64,000 nucleotides of DNA from Monoplex corrugatus. Lineage: Eukaryota; Mollusca; Gastropoda; Littorinimorpha; Ranellidae. Below the pieces are notes generated by a model. It saw nothing but the letters and a program-made list of their open reading frames with translations. It was not told the DNA's origin and did not search any database. Of the stretch, positions 58,201 to 61,854 are shown piece by piece. Made by a program: the position numbers and the translations under genes. Position 1 is the first letter of the stretch. Each line of letters opens with the position of its first letter. The stretch spans positions 88,671,415 through 88,735,414 of the forward strand of contig CM060315.1 of the NCBI GenBank assembly GCA_030674185.1. Direction: 5' to 3'.

Positions 58201-59737
58201 CCAAAATAGTATTAAAAAAAAGCAATGGATACCACGATTACAGTATTTTTATTTCTGATGCTAACTCTTGTGCACAAAAGTGTCATCTATTTTTAGCCTT
58301 AGTCTTGGAAACAAACAGAAAATAGTTTTGGTGAGCCATACAGAACAGCTTTGCTAGCCTTTGCAAAGGGAGAAAAGTGGCAGAATGGTTCAGACGTTCA
58401 CCTGCCAATAACTTAACTTGAGGTTCCAGGGTTCGCTTCACATAGAGGCCTCGACTTTTCTCCTCAGTTTTACCGGAAAATCGAACTGAACGTCTAGTTC
58501 TTCGGAAGGGGACGAAAAAAGAGTCGGACCTGTGTGCCTTCTGGCTGTGCACGCTAAAGATCCCATGGCAGTTGAAAATCATGAAGAGCAGGGCATTGCC
58601 CGGCTGCCTTGGTATAAAACATTGGAGAGATAAGTTGATTTCCCAGGTCCCACCCTTTGAAGACCAATTAGCCTTTTTGCCTTTCTGAAGTCTTTGTAAA
58701 AAAAAAAAAAAAAGAAAAATGAATGTGAATTTCAATCGAGGGTGAGGGGATGGGCGCCACATTTGTGGTGCTGGCCCCAGGAAAAGTTGAGGTCTCTGCC
58801 ACCTCACTCCCTTATGACCCCTTGGTTATGGAACTATCTAGGTAGGACATCAGGACCTGGCCAGCTCATAGGTTTATGTGCAGGCTTAACACATCTGTGA
58901 CGGGCCGCGACTATAGTCATGAACACTGAGCTTCACCTCCTGCCGGGCCACGCTAAAAGTCGTTTTGGTGATATATGGTACAGAACTCGATGGTGGCTAA
59001 AAATTATTTAAGTAACAGCTTTATAAATAGCACAGCTAAACTCAGCATCCTTTTTTCATTAAGTACACAAATTTTGGTGACAATTGGATTTCATTCAGGC
59101 CTGCTAGAGTTTTTTTTAAACAACTACTGGTTCTTTATTGGAGGCAGGCTCAGGCAGAGGCAGGGCCAGTCACAATAGTGTTAAGGCTTGTGCTGCGATC
59201 ATTCTGGATTAGTGCATATGGAATTCAATCCGAGCGCGGAGACGTCATCTTGACAAATTGAAACTGAAACTGAAACTTTGCTAGCCTTTAACACAGACTG
59301 TGTGATTATGGAATGTGCCCTGATTTTTGCTGTTCTTGTTGGGATTTTTTTGGCCTTTTTTGGGGGGTGGCAGTAAGGAACCAAAACCAAAGTTCAGCAG
59401 AATCTGACCTACACTCAGGCTCGACAGTAAAAAATAACAGCATCCTGTCAGCGTGACTGTATTTGTGTGAAAAACTGCAAATACTATCAGGCATTTTACA
59501 TTTGATAGTGCAAATATACAAGAGTTAGGGGGAAAAAACCCACAGAAAAGCACACAGACTGGTGAACGTACCGCTGCAGGACAAGGGAGCGTCTGTACAG
59601 GATGTCAGGAGTGCAGGATTCCAGGATGGGGAAGCGGACCAGGTTTTTACTGCAGAAGAAATCACGGTCAAAACCCAATGACCGTTCTTCCGTTGACTGA
59701 AGCTTTAACCCTCGTATCCTTGTGTCGATGCCTCCTG
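20698..59737 (-). CDS. HECTD3: HECTD3 E3 ubiquitin-protein ligase, 3' part of the gene (12 exons)
   Basis: HECT-domain E3 ligase: it accepts ubiquitin from an E2 on a catalytic cysteine and passes it to substrate lysines in the cytoplasm. Twelve minus-strand exons have GT/AG borders and compatible phases throughout and give about 504 residues. The family is about 860 aa (human), so roughly 360 N-terminal residues, including most of the DOC domain, lie upstream of the window. Family motifs seen in order: [11 protein letters not shown] (end of DOC), [92 protein letters not shown] (catalytic Cys) and [18 protein letters not shown]. Introns are packed with LINEs, SINEs and tandem arrays. Exon 11 appears to lack two bases, probably a sequence error, since the flanking exons are intact. 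Other HECT ligases were considered, but the pre-HECT segments fit HECTD3 specifically. Confidence 0.93.
20917..21152. mobile_element. P1e, TTAA foldback element in the last HECTD3 intron
   Basis: TTAACCCTTTCACTCCCACAC ... central CCAGCTTCCTGCAGGAAGCTGG ... three tandem right ends (GGGTGAGGGAGTCAAAGGG, GGGTGAGGCAGTCAAAGGG) and a closing TTAA. Confidence 0.82.
21395..21615 (+). repeat. tRNA-like SINE S2 fragment
   Basis: TGATAGAGTCAAGGACTCTG, TCAAGTTCAATCCCAGCCTG and AACACTGGCCTGTTTGCTGC share order and sequence with 13640-13880. Confidence 0.45.
21622..22690 (-). repeat. 91-bp tandem array derived from the HECTD3 exon 11 / intron junction
   Basis: About 12 copies of a ~91-bp unit. On the minus (sense) strand each unit holds TACCTGCCTTACTATTCCAG followed by GTGAGACC, i.e. 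the end of HECTD3 exon 11 (coding LPYYS) with its splice donor, then about 65 nt of intron-like sequence ending in CAGGTAAGT. The rightmost unit is the real exon end at 22670. Copies drift by indels of 1-5 bases, more so to the right, where base quality also looks poor. Confidence 0.88.
22670..22736 (-). CDS. HECTD3: HECTD3 exon 11 of window, catalytic-cysteine exon (2 bp short)
   Basis: Acceptor tatgtttag|G, donor CCCAG|GTGAGACC. Starting in the phase set by exon 10 it reads [19 protein letters not shown] holds the HECT catalytic cysteine (equivalent to human Cys823, from memory). The exon then drops out of frame. Ending in the phase required by exon 12 it reads YY-P-S. Length is 67 where 69 is needed. 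Comparison with the tandem copies to its left, which encode LYLPYYS here, puts one missing T after CATGC and one in the CTGCC-TAC stretch. Given the low-quality sequence just to the right, I read these as consensus errors rather than a dead gene. Confidence 0.8.
22800..23640. other. low-complexity A/T/C homopolymer stretch, probable assembly artefact
   Basis: Long runs of A, T and C with almost no G, e.g. continuous A runs over 23410-23600. Long reading frames here are just Phe/Lys homopolymers. It lies between HECTD3 exon 11 and the C-rich array and looks like a failed consensus of a hard-to-read region rather than real biology. Confidence 0.7.
23641..24100. other. G-poor intronic sequence, no gene seen
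   Basis: AC-rich sequence grading from the homopolymer tract into the 40-bp array. No coding potential or family recognised. Confidence 0.5.
24100..26890 (-). repeat. ~40-bp C-rich minisatellite (G-rich on the HECTD3 sense strand)
   Basis: Roughly 70 copies of a unit close to ACCCTACCCTACCCCCCTCC then ACACACACACCATCAAACAC, with many small length changes. On the minus strand each unit reads GGGGGGTAGGGTAGGG, a potential G-quadruplex. A few units contain CCCTAACCCTAA, a telomere-like variant (near 25564 and 26123). Located in the intron between HECTD3 exons 10 and 11. Confidence 0.85.
26890..27112. repeat. (CA)n-rich microsatellite block
   Basis: Interrupted CACACA runs with CTCACACACACAAACAC variants, continuing from the 40-bp array up to the exon 10 donor. 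Confidence 0.7.
27115..27268 (-). CDS. HECTD3: HECTD3 exon 10 of window (HECT C-lobe start)
   Basis: Acceptor taccctcag|CA, donor CAAAGG|GTATGC. Encodes [50 protein letters not shown]; the split GG|G codon gives Gly. The [15 protein letters not shown] block is nearly invariant in HECTD3. The donor is the least certain border, because an upstream GTGATC could also be read, but only GTATGC gives the right phase for exon 11. Confidence 0.92.
27470..27700 (+). pseudogene. RTE-like RT fragment (L-C1 family), decayed
   Basis: Reads [10 protein letters not shown] then, with frameshifts, the SxPDGRC...ASRI(D/G)QAKTAF segment; matches the 40090-40740 copy. Confidence 0.6.
27735..28505 (+). repeat. 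dispersed repeat R1, copy 5, with internal 60-bp tandem expansion
   Basis: Starts GCCCAGCTGACTGCTATGAA, ends GCACCCTCACAGGGG. The internal segment 27890-28150 is a 60-bp unit (TTTATCATCAGGGAGATTAG G...) repeated about 4.5 times. Confidence 0.82.
28550..28980 (+). repeat. tRNA-like SINE plus ATC-rich repeat
   Basis: CATGGTGTAGCAATTAGTCA ... TTGTGGGTTCAGATCCCCA is tRNA-like. Further on, ATCATGATTATCATCATTGT and CTGTGAGCATAAAGGTGGCA match sequence bordering the 34-bp array at 49150-49240. Confidence 0.5.
28985..29178. repeat. poly-C and A/CAAA-rich low-complexity tract
   Basis: C run at 28985-29002, then ACAAAAAACAACCC and AAACAAACAAAC repeats, up to the exon 9 donor. Confidence 0.8.
29179..29308 (-). 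CDS. HECTD3: HECTD3 exon 9 of window (HECT domain)
   Basis: Acceptor gttttcag|GTG, donor AAAACTA|GTGAGT; 43 codons plus one base. Encodes [43 protein letters not shown]. The TWxELExxVCGxPxI motif is classic HECT sequence. It immediately precedes (in transcription order) a 2 kb intron and follows the intron that holds the 46-bp array. Confidence 0.95.
29465..32405 (-). repeat. 46-bp minisatellite, about 63 copies, derived from SINE S1
   Basis: Head-to-tail units of TTCATTTCCCTGGTCCCTCC CCTTGAATGC CAATTACCCT TCTTGG (46 bp). Units vary mainly at GAATGCCAATTACCC versus GAAAGCCAGTTAGCC. The leftmost 70 bp (ATATTGGAGAGACAGGTTCA...) and the unit itself match the middle of SINE S1 (TTTCCCAGGTCCCACCCCTT GAAGACCAATTAGCCTTC), so the array grew from one SINE copy. 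Within the HECTD3 intron between exons 8 and 9. Confidence 0.92.
32418..32563. mobile_element. P1f, TTAA foldback remnant
   Basis: CTTGACTCCCTTACCCTATT ... CAGCTTACTACAGGAAGCTG ... AATCAAAGGGTTAAG and a second right end AAGTCAAAGGATTAA. The left end is lost next to the 46-bp array. Confidence 0.7.
32564..33165. other. unassigned intronic sequence
   Basis: A tRNA-like stretch in inverse orientation at about 33060-33120 (GGCTGGAATTAAACCCCAGC ... CGGGTAGGTGAATATCTCG). No HECTD3 exon. Confidence 0.35.
33165..33600 (+). pseudogene. decayed RTE-like RT fragment (L-C2 family)
   Basis: [10 protein letters not shown] (degenerate YADDTALM box, YAD changed to CAN), then [15 protein letters not shown] sequence and [10 protein letters not shown], collinear with 41620-41860. 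Multiple stops. Confidence 0.6.
33601..34430. other. unassigned intronic sequence
   Basis: ACAACAACAAAACC-type repeats near 33600-33660, then unique-looking sequence. A 116-aa open frame (33583-33933) has no recognised homology. Confidence 0.35.
34436..34680. repeat. (ATT/ATC)n-rich microsatellite
   Basis: Interrupted TTATTATCATTATCATCATT runs; frames here are Ile/Met repeats only. Confidence 0.8.
34750..34953 (-). CDS. HECTD3: HECTD3 exon 8 of window (HECT N-lobe)
   Basis: Acceptor tattttttcag|GTC, donor GAACAG|GTACGT; 68 codons, phase 0. Encodes [20 protein letters not shown] ... [19 protein letters not shown] ... [20 protein letters not shown]. It matches the HECT stretch in which a hydrophilic hairpin precedes the RxxYxQxxQ helix; less conserved than its neighbours, as expected for this part. 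Confidence 0.92.
34981..35060. repeat. duplicated end segment of the T3 element
   Basis: TTAACCCTGTAACCCCTTAA GTGCCAAAGTGTAAAC... repeats as TTAACCCTTTCGCTGCCAAA GTGTAAAT... immediately to the right; about 80 bp in tandem. Confidence 0.7.
35061..35755 (-). mobile_element. T3, TTAA-flanked piggyBac-like element with ORF remnant
   Basis: TTAA at 35061-35064 and 35752-35755. Ends are CCCTTTCGCTGCCAAAGTG and (complement of right end) CCCGTTCAGTGCTTCCGAC. A minus frame 35485-35264 opens [14 protein letters not shown], hits TGA, then continues ...[17 protein letters not shown], with an acidic N-terminal look. No catalytic domain. The right end also occurs at 60866. Confidence 0.6.
35800..35970 (+). 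repeat. dispersed repeat R1, partial copy 6
   Basis: TAAGGACACCAAAACATATATAA through TCAATCCTAAGAGAAATTATG; central part only. Confidence 0.7.
36000..36574. mobile_element. P1g, TTAA foldback element, invaded by another TTAA element
   Basis: Left arm 36000-36047 and right arms 36363-36574 (two tandem right ends). The central TTAA was the landing site for the element at 36044-36366. Confidence 0.78.
36044..36366 (+). mobile_element. T2, TTAA-flanked element with tiny ORF
   Basis: Body 36048-36362 with ends CCCTTTAACACATTC and AGGAAAAGGG between two TTAA. Contains paired words CGCGTCACGAGATCCTCGTG / CGCGTCATGAGGATTTCGTG. A 15-codon frame [15 protein letters not shown] (36262-36309) could be the remnant of a transposase start. 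Confidence 0.6.
36575..36778 (+). repeat. dispersed repeat R1, partial copy 7
   Basis: ACAAAACATACATAAAAAC ... GACAGGAAAGAGGAAATTTC ... CATCCCCTGGGGG; internally deleted R1. Confidence 0.75.
36785..36977. mobile_element. P1h, TTAA foldback element
   Basis: TTAACCCTCTGACTCCCGCA ... CCAGCATCCTGCATTGCCAA ... GGAGTCAAAGGGTTAA at both ends; well preserved. Confidence 0.82.
37200..37690 (-). pseudogene. RTE-like LINE RT C-terminal fragment (L-C2)
   Basis: [59 protein letters not shown]; collinear with 10846-11280. 5' truncated and frameshifted upstream of LKELA. Confidence 0.75.
37928..38028. mobile_element. P1i, short TTAA foldback element
   Basis: TTAACCCTCTGACTCCTGCAG ... GGTGGGTTGGGTGTGGGAGT CAAAGGGTTAA; left arm and centre truncated. 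Confidence 0.7.
38050..38145. repeat. (CA)n microsatellite
   Basis: CACACA runs broken by CAACAC and CCACAC, just downstream of HECTD3 exon 7. Confidence 0.9.
38192..38281 (-). CDS. HECTD3: HECTD3 exon 7 of window (HECT N-lobe)
   Basis: Acceptor gtctgatag|GTT, donor GCTGAG|GTGAGG; exactly 30 codons. Encodes [30 protein letters not shown], matching the LxLPxxVWKxLxGExxSWxxDFxxVDS pattern of HECTD3. Confidence 0.94.
38395..38705 (+). repeat. dispersed repeat R1, partial copy 8
   Basis: GTTTAAAGCCCAACCGACTG ... TCCCTAGAGCCAAAAATGCA; 3' part missing where the hairpin repeat FB starts. Confidence 0.75.
38706..38890 (+). repeat. FB repeat end (hairpin GGCC-AGTT-GGCC), solo
   Basis: GTTTGTGATCTTACATTCAC then CTTGACAAAGGGCCAGTTGG CCGAAAATTTGCGCC...TTCCGATTCTATTTTCA. 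Same terminal sequence as both arms of 45655-47030. Confidence 0.7.
38891..39200. other. unassigned intronic sequence with (CT)n
   Basis: T-rich sequence; CTCTCTCTCTC/CCCTC tract at 39155-39200 on the 3' side of the exon 6 donor. Confidence 0.5.
39205..39327 (-). CDS. HECTD3: HECTD3 exon 6 of window (HECT N-lobe)
   Basis: Acceptor tgtttacag|ACC, donor AATCTG|GTGAGA; 41 codons, phase 0 at both ends. Encodes [41 protein letters not shown]. The family shows F/YEWIGQLMGA here. Confidence 0.94.
39430..40085 (-). pseudogene. RTE-like LINE RT palm fragment
   Basis: Pieces encode [20 protein letters not shown], then [42 protein letters not shown] (YTDD instead of YADD). Several stops and frameshifts. 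Typical RTE-like endonuclease-RT sequence lacking its ends. Confidence 0.75.
40090..40740 (-). pseudogene. RTE-like LINE C-terminal region (L-C1) with GAT tail
   Basis: 197-codon open frame: [72 protein letters not shown], ending NAMRQGT stop, then TGATGATGATGATATA. 5' truncated; no palm domain in frame. Sits upstream (in its own direction) of another RT fragment, so this is an insertion, not one element. Confidence 0.8.
40745..41160. other. unassigned intronic sequence
   Basis: ATC-rich bits near 40855-40920 resemble 28890-28950. No exon. Confidence 0.35.
41165..41502 (-). repeat. SINE S1 5' part, inverted
   Basis: CAAGGGGAGGGACCTGGCAA ... GATTTTCAACTGCCATGGGAT ... CTGGCAGGCGAACGTCTGAA CCATTCTGACACTCTTCTCC. 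Confidence 0.8.
41618..42345 (+). pseudogene. RTE-like LINE RT C-terminal region (L-C2)
   Basis: Frame 1: [69 protein letters not shown]. Frame 2 after a shift near 41990: [55 protein letters not shown], ending [11 protein letters not shown]. The best-preserved L-C2 end in the window. Confidence 0.8.
42580..43058 (+). repeat. dispersed repeat R1, copy 9
   Basis: GTTTAAAGCCCTGCTGACAG to GGCATCCCCACAGGGAGGGG; internal deletion of the AAAACTTCAACAGG segment. Confidence 0.82.
43137..43305 (-). CDS. HECTD3: HECTD3 exon 5 of window (start of HECT domain)
   Basis: Acceptor ctgtccccag|G, donor AACCAG|GTGGGT; one base plus 56 codons. Encodes [13 protein letters not shown], then [40 protein letters not shown]. 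The GGFRDSL segment is the HECT-domain entry (N-lobe), highly conserved in HECTD3. Confidence 0.95.
43306..43555. other. intronic sequence upstream of exon 5
   Basis: Contains CCACACTGTGCAGGCCATAT GTTGCTGCAC, also seen near 16800 in part. No exon. Confidence 0.35.
43560..44248 (-). mobile_element. SINE S1, full-length inverted copy with internal 54-bp duplication
   Basis: From GTTTCAGTTTCTCAAGATG (complement of the 3' tail) to CCATTCTGCCACTCTTCTCCC (complement of the 5' tRNA-like head). Segment TGGTCTTCTTGGGGTGGG...TTTTATACCA occurs twice. Confidence 0.85.
44380..44475 (-). repeat. tRNA-like SINE fragment, inverted
   Basis: GTACCCAGGCAGGATCGAAC CCTGACTTTCCAACTGAAAG; the complement carries a GGTTCGATCC-like box B. 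Similar to 17330-17410. Confidence 0.4.
44685..45150. repeat. (ATC/ATT/GTT)n microsatellite, ~460 bp
   Basis: Interrupted ATCATCATC, ATTATTATT and ATCAATATTAGTATTATTGT TACC higher-order unit of about 80-90 bp repeated ~5 times. Confidence 0.9.
45185..45600 (+). repeat. dispersed repeat R1, partial copy 10
   Basis: GTTTAAAGCCTAGCCAACAG ... CCCAATCGTCAATCCTAACAG; diverged. Confidence 0.7.
45655..47030. mobile_element. FB, 1.4-kb element with ~350-bp inverted terminal repeats
   Basis: Left arm 45655-46050 and right arm 46738-47030 are inverted copies: outer parts carry the hairpin CAAAGGCCAGTTGGCCGAAA, inner parts share CAGTTTTAATTTTAGCCCTG and GACCACTTTTCAAATTG. The 690-bp core has no convincing ORF. 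Solo ends occur at 38706, 60000 and 63930. The hairpin next to GAAA resembles Penelope-like element termini, but no GIY-YIG or RT is seen. Confidence 0.7.
47141..47296 (-). CDS. HECTD3: HECTD3 exon 4 of window
   Basis: Acceptor tttacccag|C, donor CACTACAG|GTACC. The first base completes the GA|C codon from exon 3 and the last two (AG) complete Arg with the next exon. Encodes [19 protein letters not shown] ... [23 protein letters not shown], a strongly conserved HECTD3 block. Confidence 0.93.
47310..47490. other. intronic low-complexity sequence
   Basis: AAACAAAAACAAAAAC and CACACACA bits and a short R1-like start (GCTCAGAGCCACATGAGAGC). Nothing else. Confidence 0.4.
47490..48040 (+). repeat. 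dispersed repeat R1, copy 11 (near complete)
   Basis: GTTTAAAGCCCAGCCAACTG to GGCATCCCTACGGG. Ends 67 bp before the exon 3 donor. Confidence 0.85.
48107..48183 (-). CDS. HECTD3: HECTD3 exon 3 of window
   Basis: Acceptor ctgttgcag|AAA, donor TCAGA|GTAAGT; 25 codons plus GA. Encodes [20 protein letters not shown] then KDTAS. The sequence itself is weakly conserved, but position, phase at both ends and the helical linker character place it between exons 2 and 4. Confidence 0.8.
48190..48628. other. unassigned intronic sequence
   Basis: Near 48500-48600 an S2-like stretch (TAAGCTGACACCACCAGAATG...GGGCAGCAAACAG). No exon. Confidence 0.35.
48630..48797 (-). repeat. LINE L-C1 3' end, truncated
   Basis: CATCATCATCATCATGTGCC CTGCCGTATGGCGTTGGCAA ... 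GGTGTTCTCTTTCCCTCC, inverted 3' end; abuts a SINE S1. Confidence 0.75.
48798..49122 (-). repeat. SINE S1, inverted partial copy
   Basis: AGAAAAGCAAGAAGGCTAATTG ... GGCAGCCGGGCAATGCCCTG ... AATGCACCACTCTTCTCC. Confidence 0.8.
49228..50251 (+). repeat. 34-bp minisatellite, left block (about 30 copies)
   Basis: Unit CATGGCCATTAAGATGGCAC AGAAAACGGGACAG, 34 bp, with alternates AAGGTGACAC and AACAGG. It continues at 55716-56090; the two blocks were one array before LINE insertion. Long reading frames on both strands are only repeat translations. In the HECTD3 intron between exons 2 and 3. Confidence 0.93.
50252..50655 (+). pseudogene. LINE-A RT fragment (palm)
   Basis: Encodes the [17 protein letters not shown] and YADDTQL region up to SAKNLGVCI, identical in order to copy 1. 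Broken by LINE-B. Confidence 0.85.
50668..53517 (+). CDS. LINE-B ORF2: AP endonuclease + reverse transcriptase (frameshifted end)
   Basis: 949 codons; start taken at the first ATG inside LINE-B. Residues ~140-395: APE-type endonuclease ([45 protein letters not shown]), which nicks target DNA. Residues ~640-900: RT ([54 protein letters not shown] with catalytic FADD), which copies the RNA at the nick. Only ~12 bp of LINE-B precede the ATG, so the 5' UTR is short or cut. A one-base shift near 53487 ends this frame at LPLSCQN; the C-terminal part continues in another frame to 53969. Otherwise intact, so a young copy. Confidence 0.9.
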   Translation: MTPNTNWTLFSFILCHHLCLLWYVLIFYLPAIQNTARRPPLPSDVPPTTTGARPLLCYSRRELLNISPSTLDSSVIDALRNCGIGVNLPKRRTHRGGRRKQTKIPVLTSPFHLDKNSHHPQHRTKPNIKSLISIPLVSPPNPTIVNNLHIALFNARSVGTPSKRAEISTFITDNNIDILFITETWLKQHGDEAKCCDLTPVDYTLDSFPRPSRAGGLAFVYKNSLSHYSTTTATLPFHHSSFEAARFTLNLPSCCIHFVCVYRPPPSRKNKLTDAMFLNDFPQLLDFCNNLTGAIVILGDINVHFDSSDNCTTRLKSMLDMFNLSQSVHEPTHERGHILDWVIYRPTDNIIDSTSVTQSLASDHFCVVSSLCLPVPSNPAVRRRSRNIRKIDRSAFQADLHMSISPHSCPTIDSLNNTLLSLLDKHAPLRDHTVRRDKLEPWYPLVSTELQAAKTHKRKAERAWLKNPITITKSIFNSAKRQVTNIVLKAKSDFYHNEIANAKSSRHLFSVCNKLLGRDGGSPLPTTLPPTKLPHIFNDFFVQKIKTIRDDLDQASSVATPYDYPDQITTSRFTAFEPINESELKNIILKSKPTSCALDPLPTPLFCEFLDDLLPTLTSIINTSLISGSFPSAFKRSVVKPLLKKATLDPNTLKNYRPVSNLSFLSKVMEKIVLKQLLAYLNEHKLISPSQSAYRPHHSTETALLKVTNDILLSLDSRNVSVLTLLDLSAAFDTIDHHVLLKRLQFAFGISGTVLKWFTSYLSHRTQSVSIKDCCSGYKDLTCGVPQGSVLGPVLFILYTKPLADLIKSHSINSQSFADDTQLYVSAPPTNMSPSVSSLEKCILDIKSWMLQNKLKLNDDKTEALFLHSSSKHPSHQQPKSISVCGNDVTFSPSARNLGFQMTENMSVDLHIKHVCRSAYLELRRISSIRHLTSANTKKLWYLPLSCQN
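53488..53969 (+). pseudogene. LINE-B ORF2 C-terminal part in shifted frame
   Basis: [57 protein letters not shown], stop. It is the natural end of the protein at 50668-53517; a single indel separates them. Confidence 0.88.
53970..54442 (+). other. LINE-B 3' UTR
   Basis: GT-rich with (GT)n at 54170-54225; ends GCGCTATACAAATGCTTC plus (ATT)n. Confidence 0.8.
54443..55030 (+). pseudogene. LINE-A RT C-terminal region
   Basis: [68 protein letters not shown], then TAA in place of Lys at about 54776, then [16 protein letters not shown] and [14 protein letters not shown]. The Trp that is a stop in copy 1 is intact here. Confidence 0.85.
55185..55410. repeat. (GT)n/(GCGT)n microsatellite in LINE-A 3' UTR
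   Basis: GTGTGT run with GCGTGCGTGC interruptions; homologous position to 2920-2995 in copy 1. Confidence 0.92.
55716..56090 (+). repeat. 34-bp minisatellite, right block (about 11 copies)
   Basis: Same unit as 49228-50251 (CATGGCCATTAAGATGGCAC AGAAAACGGGACAG). It starts immediately after the ATT tail of LINE-A, showing that the LINE landed inside the array. Confidence 0.92.
56154..56235 (-). CDS. HECTD3: HECTD3 exon 2 of window
   Basis: Acceptor gttcacag|AG, donor TTGCAG|GTCAG, one base then 27 codons. Encodes [18 protein letters not shown] followed by SMGSYKCLQ; the [12 protein letters not shown] stretch is characteristic of HECTD3. The exon sits directly left of a GT/ATC-rich intron and right of the 34-bp minisatellite. 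Confidence 0.9.
56240..56910. other. unassigned intronic sequence
   Basis: ATC-rich near 56270-56330, then unique-looking sequence. No exon recognised. Confidence 0.35.
56915..57066 (-). repeat. SINE S1 3' fragment, inverted
   Basis: AGTTTCAGTTTCTCAAGATG ... CATAAACCCATGAGCTGGCC AGGTCCTAAGGCCC. Confidence 0.8.
57330..57785 (+). pseudogene. RTE-like LINE C-terminal fragment (L-C1) with duplicated tail
   Basis: [39 protein letters not shown], then a deletion/shift, [19 protein letters not shown], ending NAMWKGT stop and GATGATGATG. The last ~45 bp (GGAGGGCCATGATGGCCAAC...) are repeated in tandem. Confidence 0.78.
57790..58225. other. unassigned intronic sequence
   Basis: A-rich near 58020-58090. 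Nothing recognised. Confidence 0.35.
58363..59275 (+). mobile_element. SINE S1, full length, with 14-bp target duplication
   Basis: tRNA-derived head: box A TGGCAGAATGG and box B GGTTCCAGGGTTCGC, giving an RNA polymerase III promoter. The body is ~540 bp and the tail TTGAAACTGAAACTGAAAC. CTTTGCTAGCCTTT flanks it on both sides (58349-58362, 59276-59289), proof of retroposition. A 295-bp TTAA element sits inside; without it the SINE is 618 bp. No coding potential; it must borrow LINE enzymes. Confidence 0.9.
58886..59184. mobile_element. T4, TTAA-flanked MITE inside SINE S1
   Basis: TTAA at 58886-58889 and 59181-59184. Ends CACATCTGTGACGGGCC and (complement) CACTATTGTGACTGGCCC. Intact S1 copies read GGCTTAAGGCTTG here (cf. 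9354), so insertion duplicated TTAA exactly. Confidence 0.88.
59572..59737 (-). CDS. HECTD3: HECTD3 exon 1 of window (end of DOC domain)
   Basis: Begins after the acceptor ...acactgcag with two bases completing a codon, and ends CAGCG|GTACGTTC, leaving phase 2. It encodes [11 protein letters not shown]...STEERSLGF...LVRFPILES...[11 protein letters not shown]. The start matches the end of the DOC/APC10-like domain of HECTD3. The split CG|A codon joined to the next exon gives Arg. No upstream exon was found between 59738 and 64000. An alternative acceptor three bases downstream (cagCAG) cannot be excluded. Confidence 0.88.
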
Positions 59738-59789
59738 CTGCAGTGTAAAACATTACAGATATTGACATTCTGCGATGACATGTGCTCTT

Positions 59790-60000
59790 ATTATTTACAG
59801 CCCAACTGATTGTGCAATCATATCAGGGTTATAACCCTTTCAAAATGTACACAAAATCTTGTTGAAAAAAACAACCTGGAAAAGAAAATGAAATAAGCAT
59901 ATCAAACCACCTGTGCTTAACATTCTACCCAATTTATGACTAGCAGGGTAAAAAAAAAAAAGACTACAACTGTCAACCTAACTAAATACACTAAAACACC
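59790..60000 (+). repeat. dispersed repeat R1, partial copy 12
   Basis: AGCCCAACTGATTGTGCAATC ... AACTAAATACACTAAAACACC; a further R1 piece follows at 60175-60240 after the FB repeat. Confidence 0.65.
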
Positions 60001-60175
60001 CACTAGACCAAGCAGCAGGGAAGCTTCCTCCTAATTTTTGTATCTGGTGTTTGTTTGTTTGTGATCTTACATTCACGCTTGACAAAGGCCAGTCAGCCAA
60101 ACATTTGCACCTGTCTTGTCTGGTTGTATTAAATACGCGTTCTGATTCTATTTTTGTTTTTCTGGTCACTAAAAC
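60000..60175 (+). repeat. FB repeat end, solo, inserted in R1
   Basis: GTTTGTGATCTTACATTCAC GCTTGACAAAGGCCAGTCAG CCAAAC...GTTCTGATTCTATTTTTG. One hairpin base pair is altered. Confidence 0.65.
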
Positions 60176-60499
60176 ATATGAAAGTAAACAACATTACCTG
60201 AAACTGCTTCTGCACATCACATTTCCTTAGAGCCAAAAATGCAGGTGATGTGTGTTGCAGGGAGAGAGAAGTAGCAAACTGGAAGGTCTGAGGTGGAGAA
60301 ATGTTGTGTGATGTTAAAGTCTTCACGCTTTAACTCTATTGTGACTGGAGCTGCCACTGACATACCACTGTGCTGGCCTGAGCATGTACAGGAAAAAATG
60401 CAAGAATGAGACTGCTTGTAAACAAACCCCTGTTACAAGCCTAAATAAAGTCTGCTGCATACCAAACTTGGTGTACTTTATGAAAAATGGATGCTAAGT

Positions 60500-60841
60500 T
60501 CAGTTTTCTTCATTGCGAGTACTTTGAGTTCGAACTCCTCGCTGGACACTCCTGACCTTAGTAACACTGAATGTTTTCCCTGTTCTTTTTCCTGTTGAAG
60601 TATTGTGTATGTTTTGAAATGGTTGTAGTCCTGATATGTCACTGCCATTGGTACTGGGTACAATTTCCATGACACTTTCTTCTTCCTCCTCAGCACTTTC
60701 ACTACTTTCCTCTTCAAAATCTGATCCATTTTCAGCATTACCTTCATTCTCATCAAGGTCAAGCAACCGTAGAATCTCCTCGCGACTCCAACCTCTACTC
60801 GTTGAAATTTTTCTGGCCAAAAGCACACTGAAAATGCACAC
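60500..60841 (-). pseudogene. acidic ORF, possible transposase N-terminus
   Basis: 113-codon frame: SRGWSREEILRLLDLDENEG then a Glu/Ser-rich run (EEESSESAEEEEES). The C-terminal half (ISGLQPFQNIHNTSTGKRTG) is read-through of an R1 copy, so the frame is chimeric. The acidic start is like many piggyBac-type transposases, but no catalytic region follows. Confidence 0.35.
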
Positions 60842-60865
60842 AATACGTCTGCCGGAAATACTGTT

Positions 60866-61013
60866 TTAACCTGTTCATTGCTTCCGACCAAATATTTGGT
60901 CGGAAGGAATGTATGCCTTCAGTGCCACCGACCCAATATTCGGTCGGTGACTTTTCCTATTTTTAGCCAGAAAACCCCAACGCTTTCAGTCCCGCTGCTC
61001 TAGCACAAAGACG
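60866..61013 (+). repeat. T3-like piggyBac end
   Basis: TTAACCTGTTCATTGCTTCC GACC..., TATGCCTTCAGTGCCACCGA and GGTGACTTTTCCTATTTTTA match the T3 right end (35625-35755) in reverse complement. The other end was not found. Confidence 0.6.
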
Positions 61014-61099
61014 CGCTACAGAGATAAGACTCTGGTCGACCCTGCCTGGCTAAAAATAGCACTTGCAGGTGATGCTGGCTCACAACTAAAGGGTGTCAG

Positions 61100-61440
61100 A
61101 ATGGCTGGGAAAATGCAGCCGTGTATGATCGAAGGGTCCCAGGAAATGGGTGTTTCTCTGCTAGACCTATGATTGAAGGGTCCCATCATGGATGTGTTAA
61201 ATCCACACATCTTTTTGTTGTACGCTTGCTGAGCGGGTTTGTGGGTTGGCGTTCTGGTCAAATGACCAAACCACTTAATTCTTCGCAGATGACTATGATG
61301 GTGGACTGGTGTTGTTCCCACCATTCCTCTGACCTTGGTGTTTCTGATTATGTCATGTTTGGTCTTGTTGACAACTCTTCTCAAACAAAACATCTTGTAC
61401 GGGGTAATTTTGTGTTCTGTGGGACGGTCATCCAGGTCTG
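61100..61440 (-). pseudogene. RTE-like LINE RT C-terminal fragment
   Basis: MFCLRRVVNKTKHDIIRNTK, HSHLRRIKWFGHLTRTPTHK, PAQQAYNKK; the R(I/L)RWFGHxxRM motif is typical of this region. A ~55-bp segment (ATGAT...GAAGGGTCCCA) is repeated near 61125 and 61170. Confidence 0.65.
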
Positions 61441-61444
61441 GCCT

Positions 61445-61850
61445 GATATGTTAGGGCAGGGATGAAAATGGAAAAGCTGATTTTATTATTACTGTCATTA
61501 TTAATTATTATTATCTTTATCATTACTATTAAGTATTATTATTATTAATTTTTATTATTATAATTTTTTTGGCTGTCCAATTTTCTGTACATCAATAGCG
61601 AGAGAGTCTGGTATAATTTTTCACAACGCTATGATGATGACGATGACAGGAACAATAACCATGATACAGTGGGGTTCCAATCTACATGACACTGCATGAC
61701 AAGGCTGTACTGTATGTTTCCTTTCATAATATATGTACATATCCTGACACTGACCAGGCCGGACAGAAAGTTTGAGCCAACCCTCCATGAAGCTTCATGG
61801 AATGCATCAGACTCAACTGTGTGGTCCCAACCTTCCCACTGAGCCCACAG
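61445..61850. other. unassigned sequence with (ATT)n
   Basis: TTATTATTAATTATTATTAT at 61480-61560. No gene. Confidence 0.4.
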
Positions 61851-61854
61851 TGTG

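Larger units (their letters stand above)
58230..59330 (+). repeat. dispersed repeat D, copy 2, split by SINE S1
   Basis: GATTACAGTATTTTTATTTC, TTAGCCTTAGTCTTGGAAAC and AGCTTTGCTAGCCTTT before the SINE; CTAGCCTTTAACACAGACTG after it. Matches 17755-18145. Confidence 0.6.

Noticed and set aside
60500..60841. Upstream HECTD3 exon
   Set aside because: Sequence is acidic low-complexity with R1 read-through and does not resemble the DOC domain that should precede exon 59572-59737.
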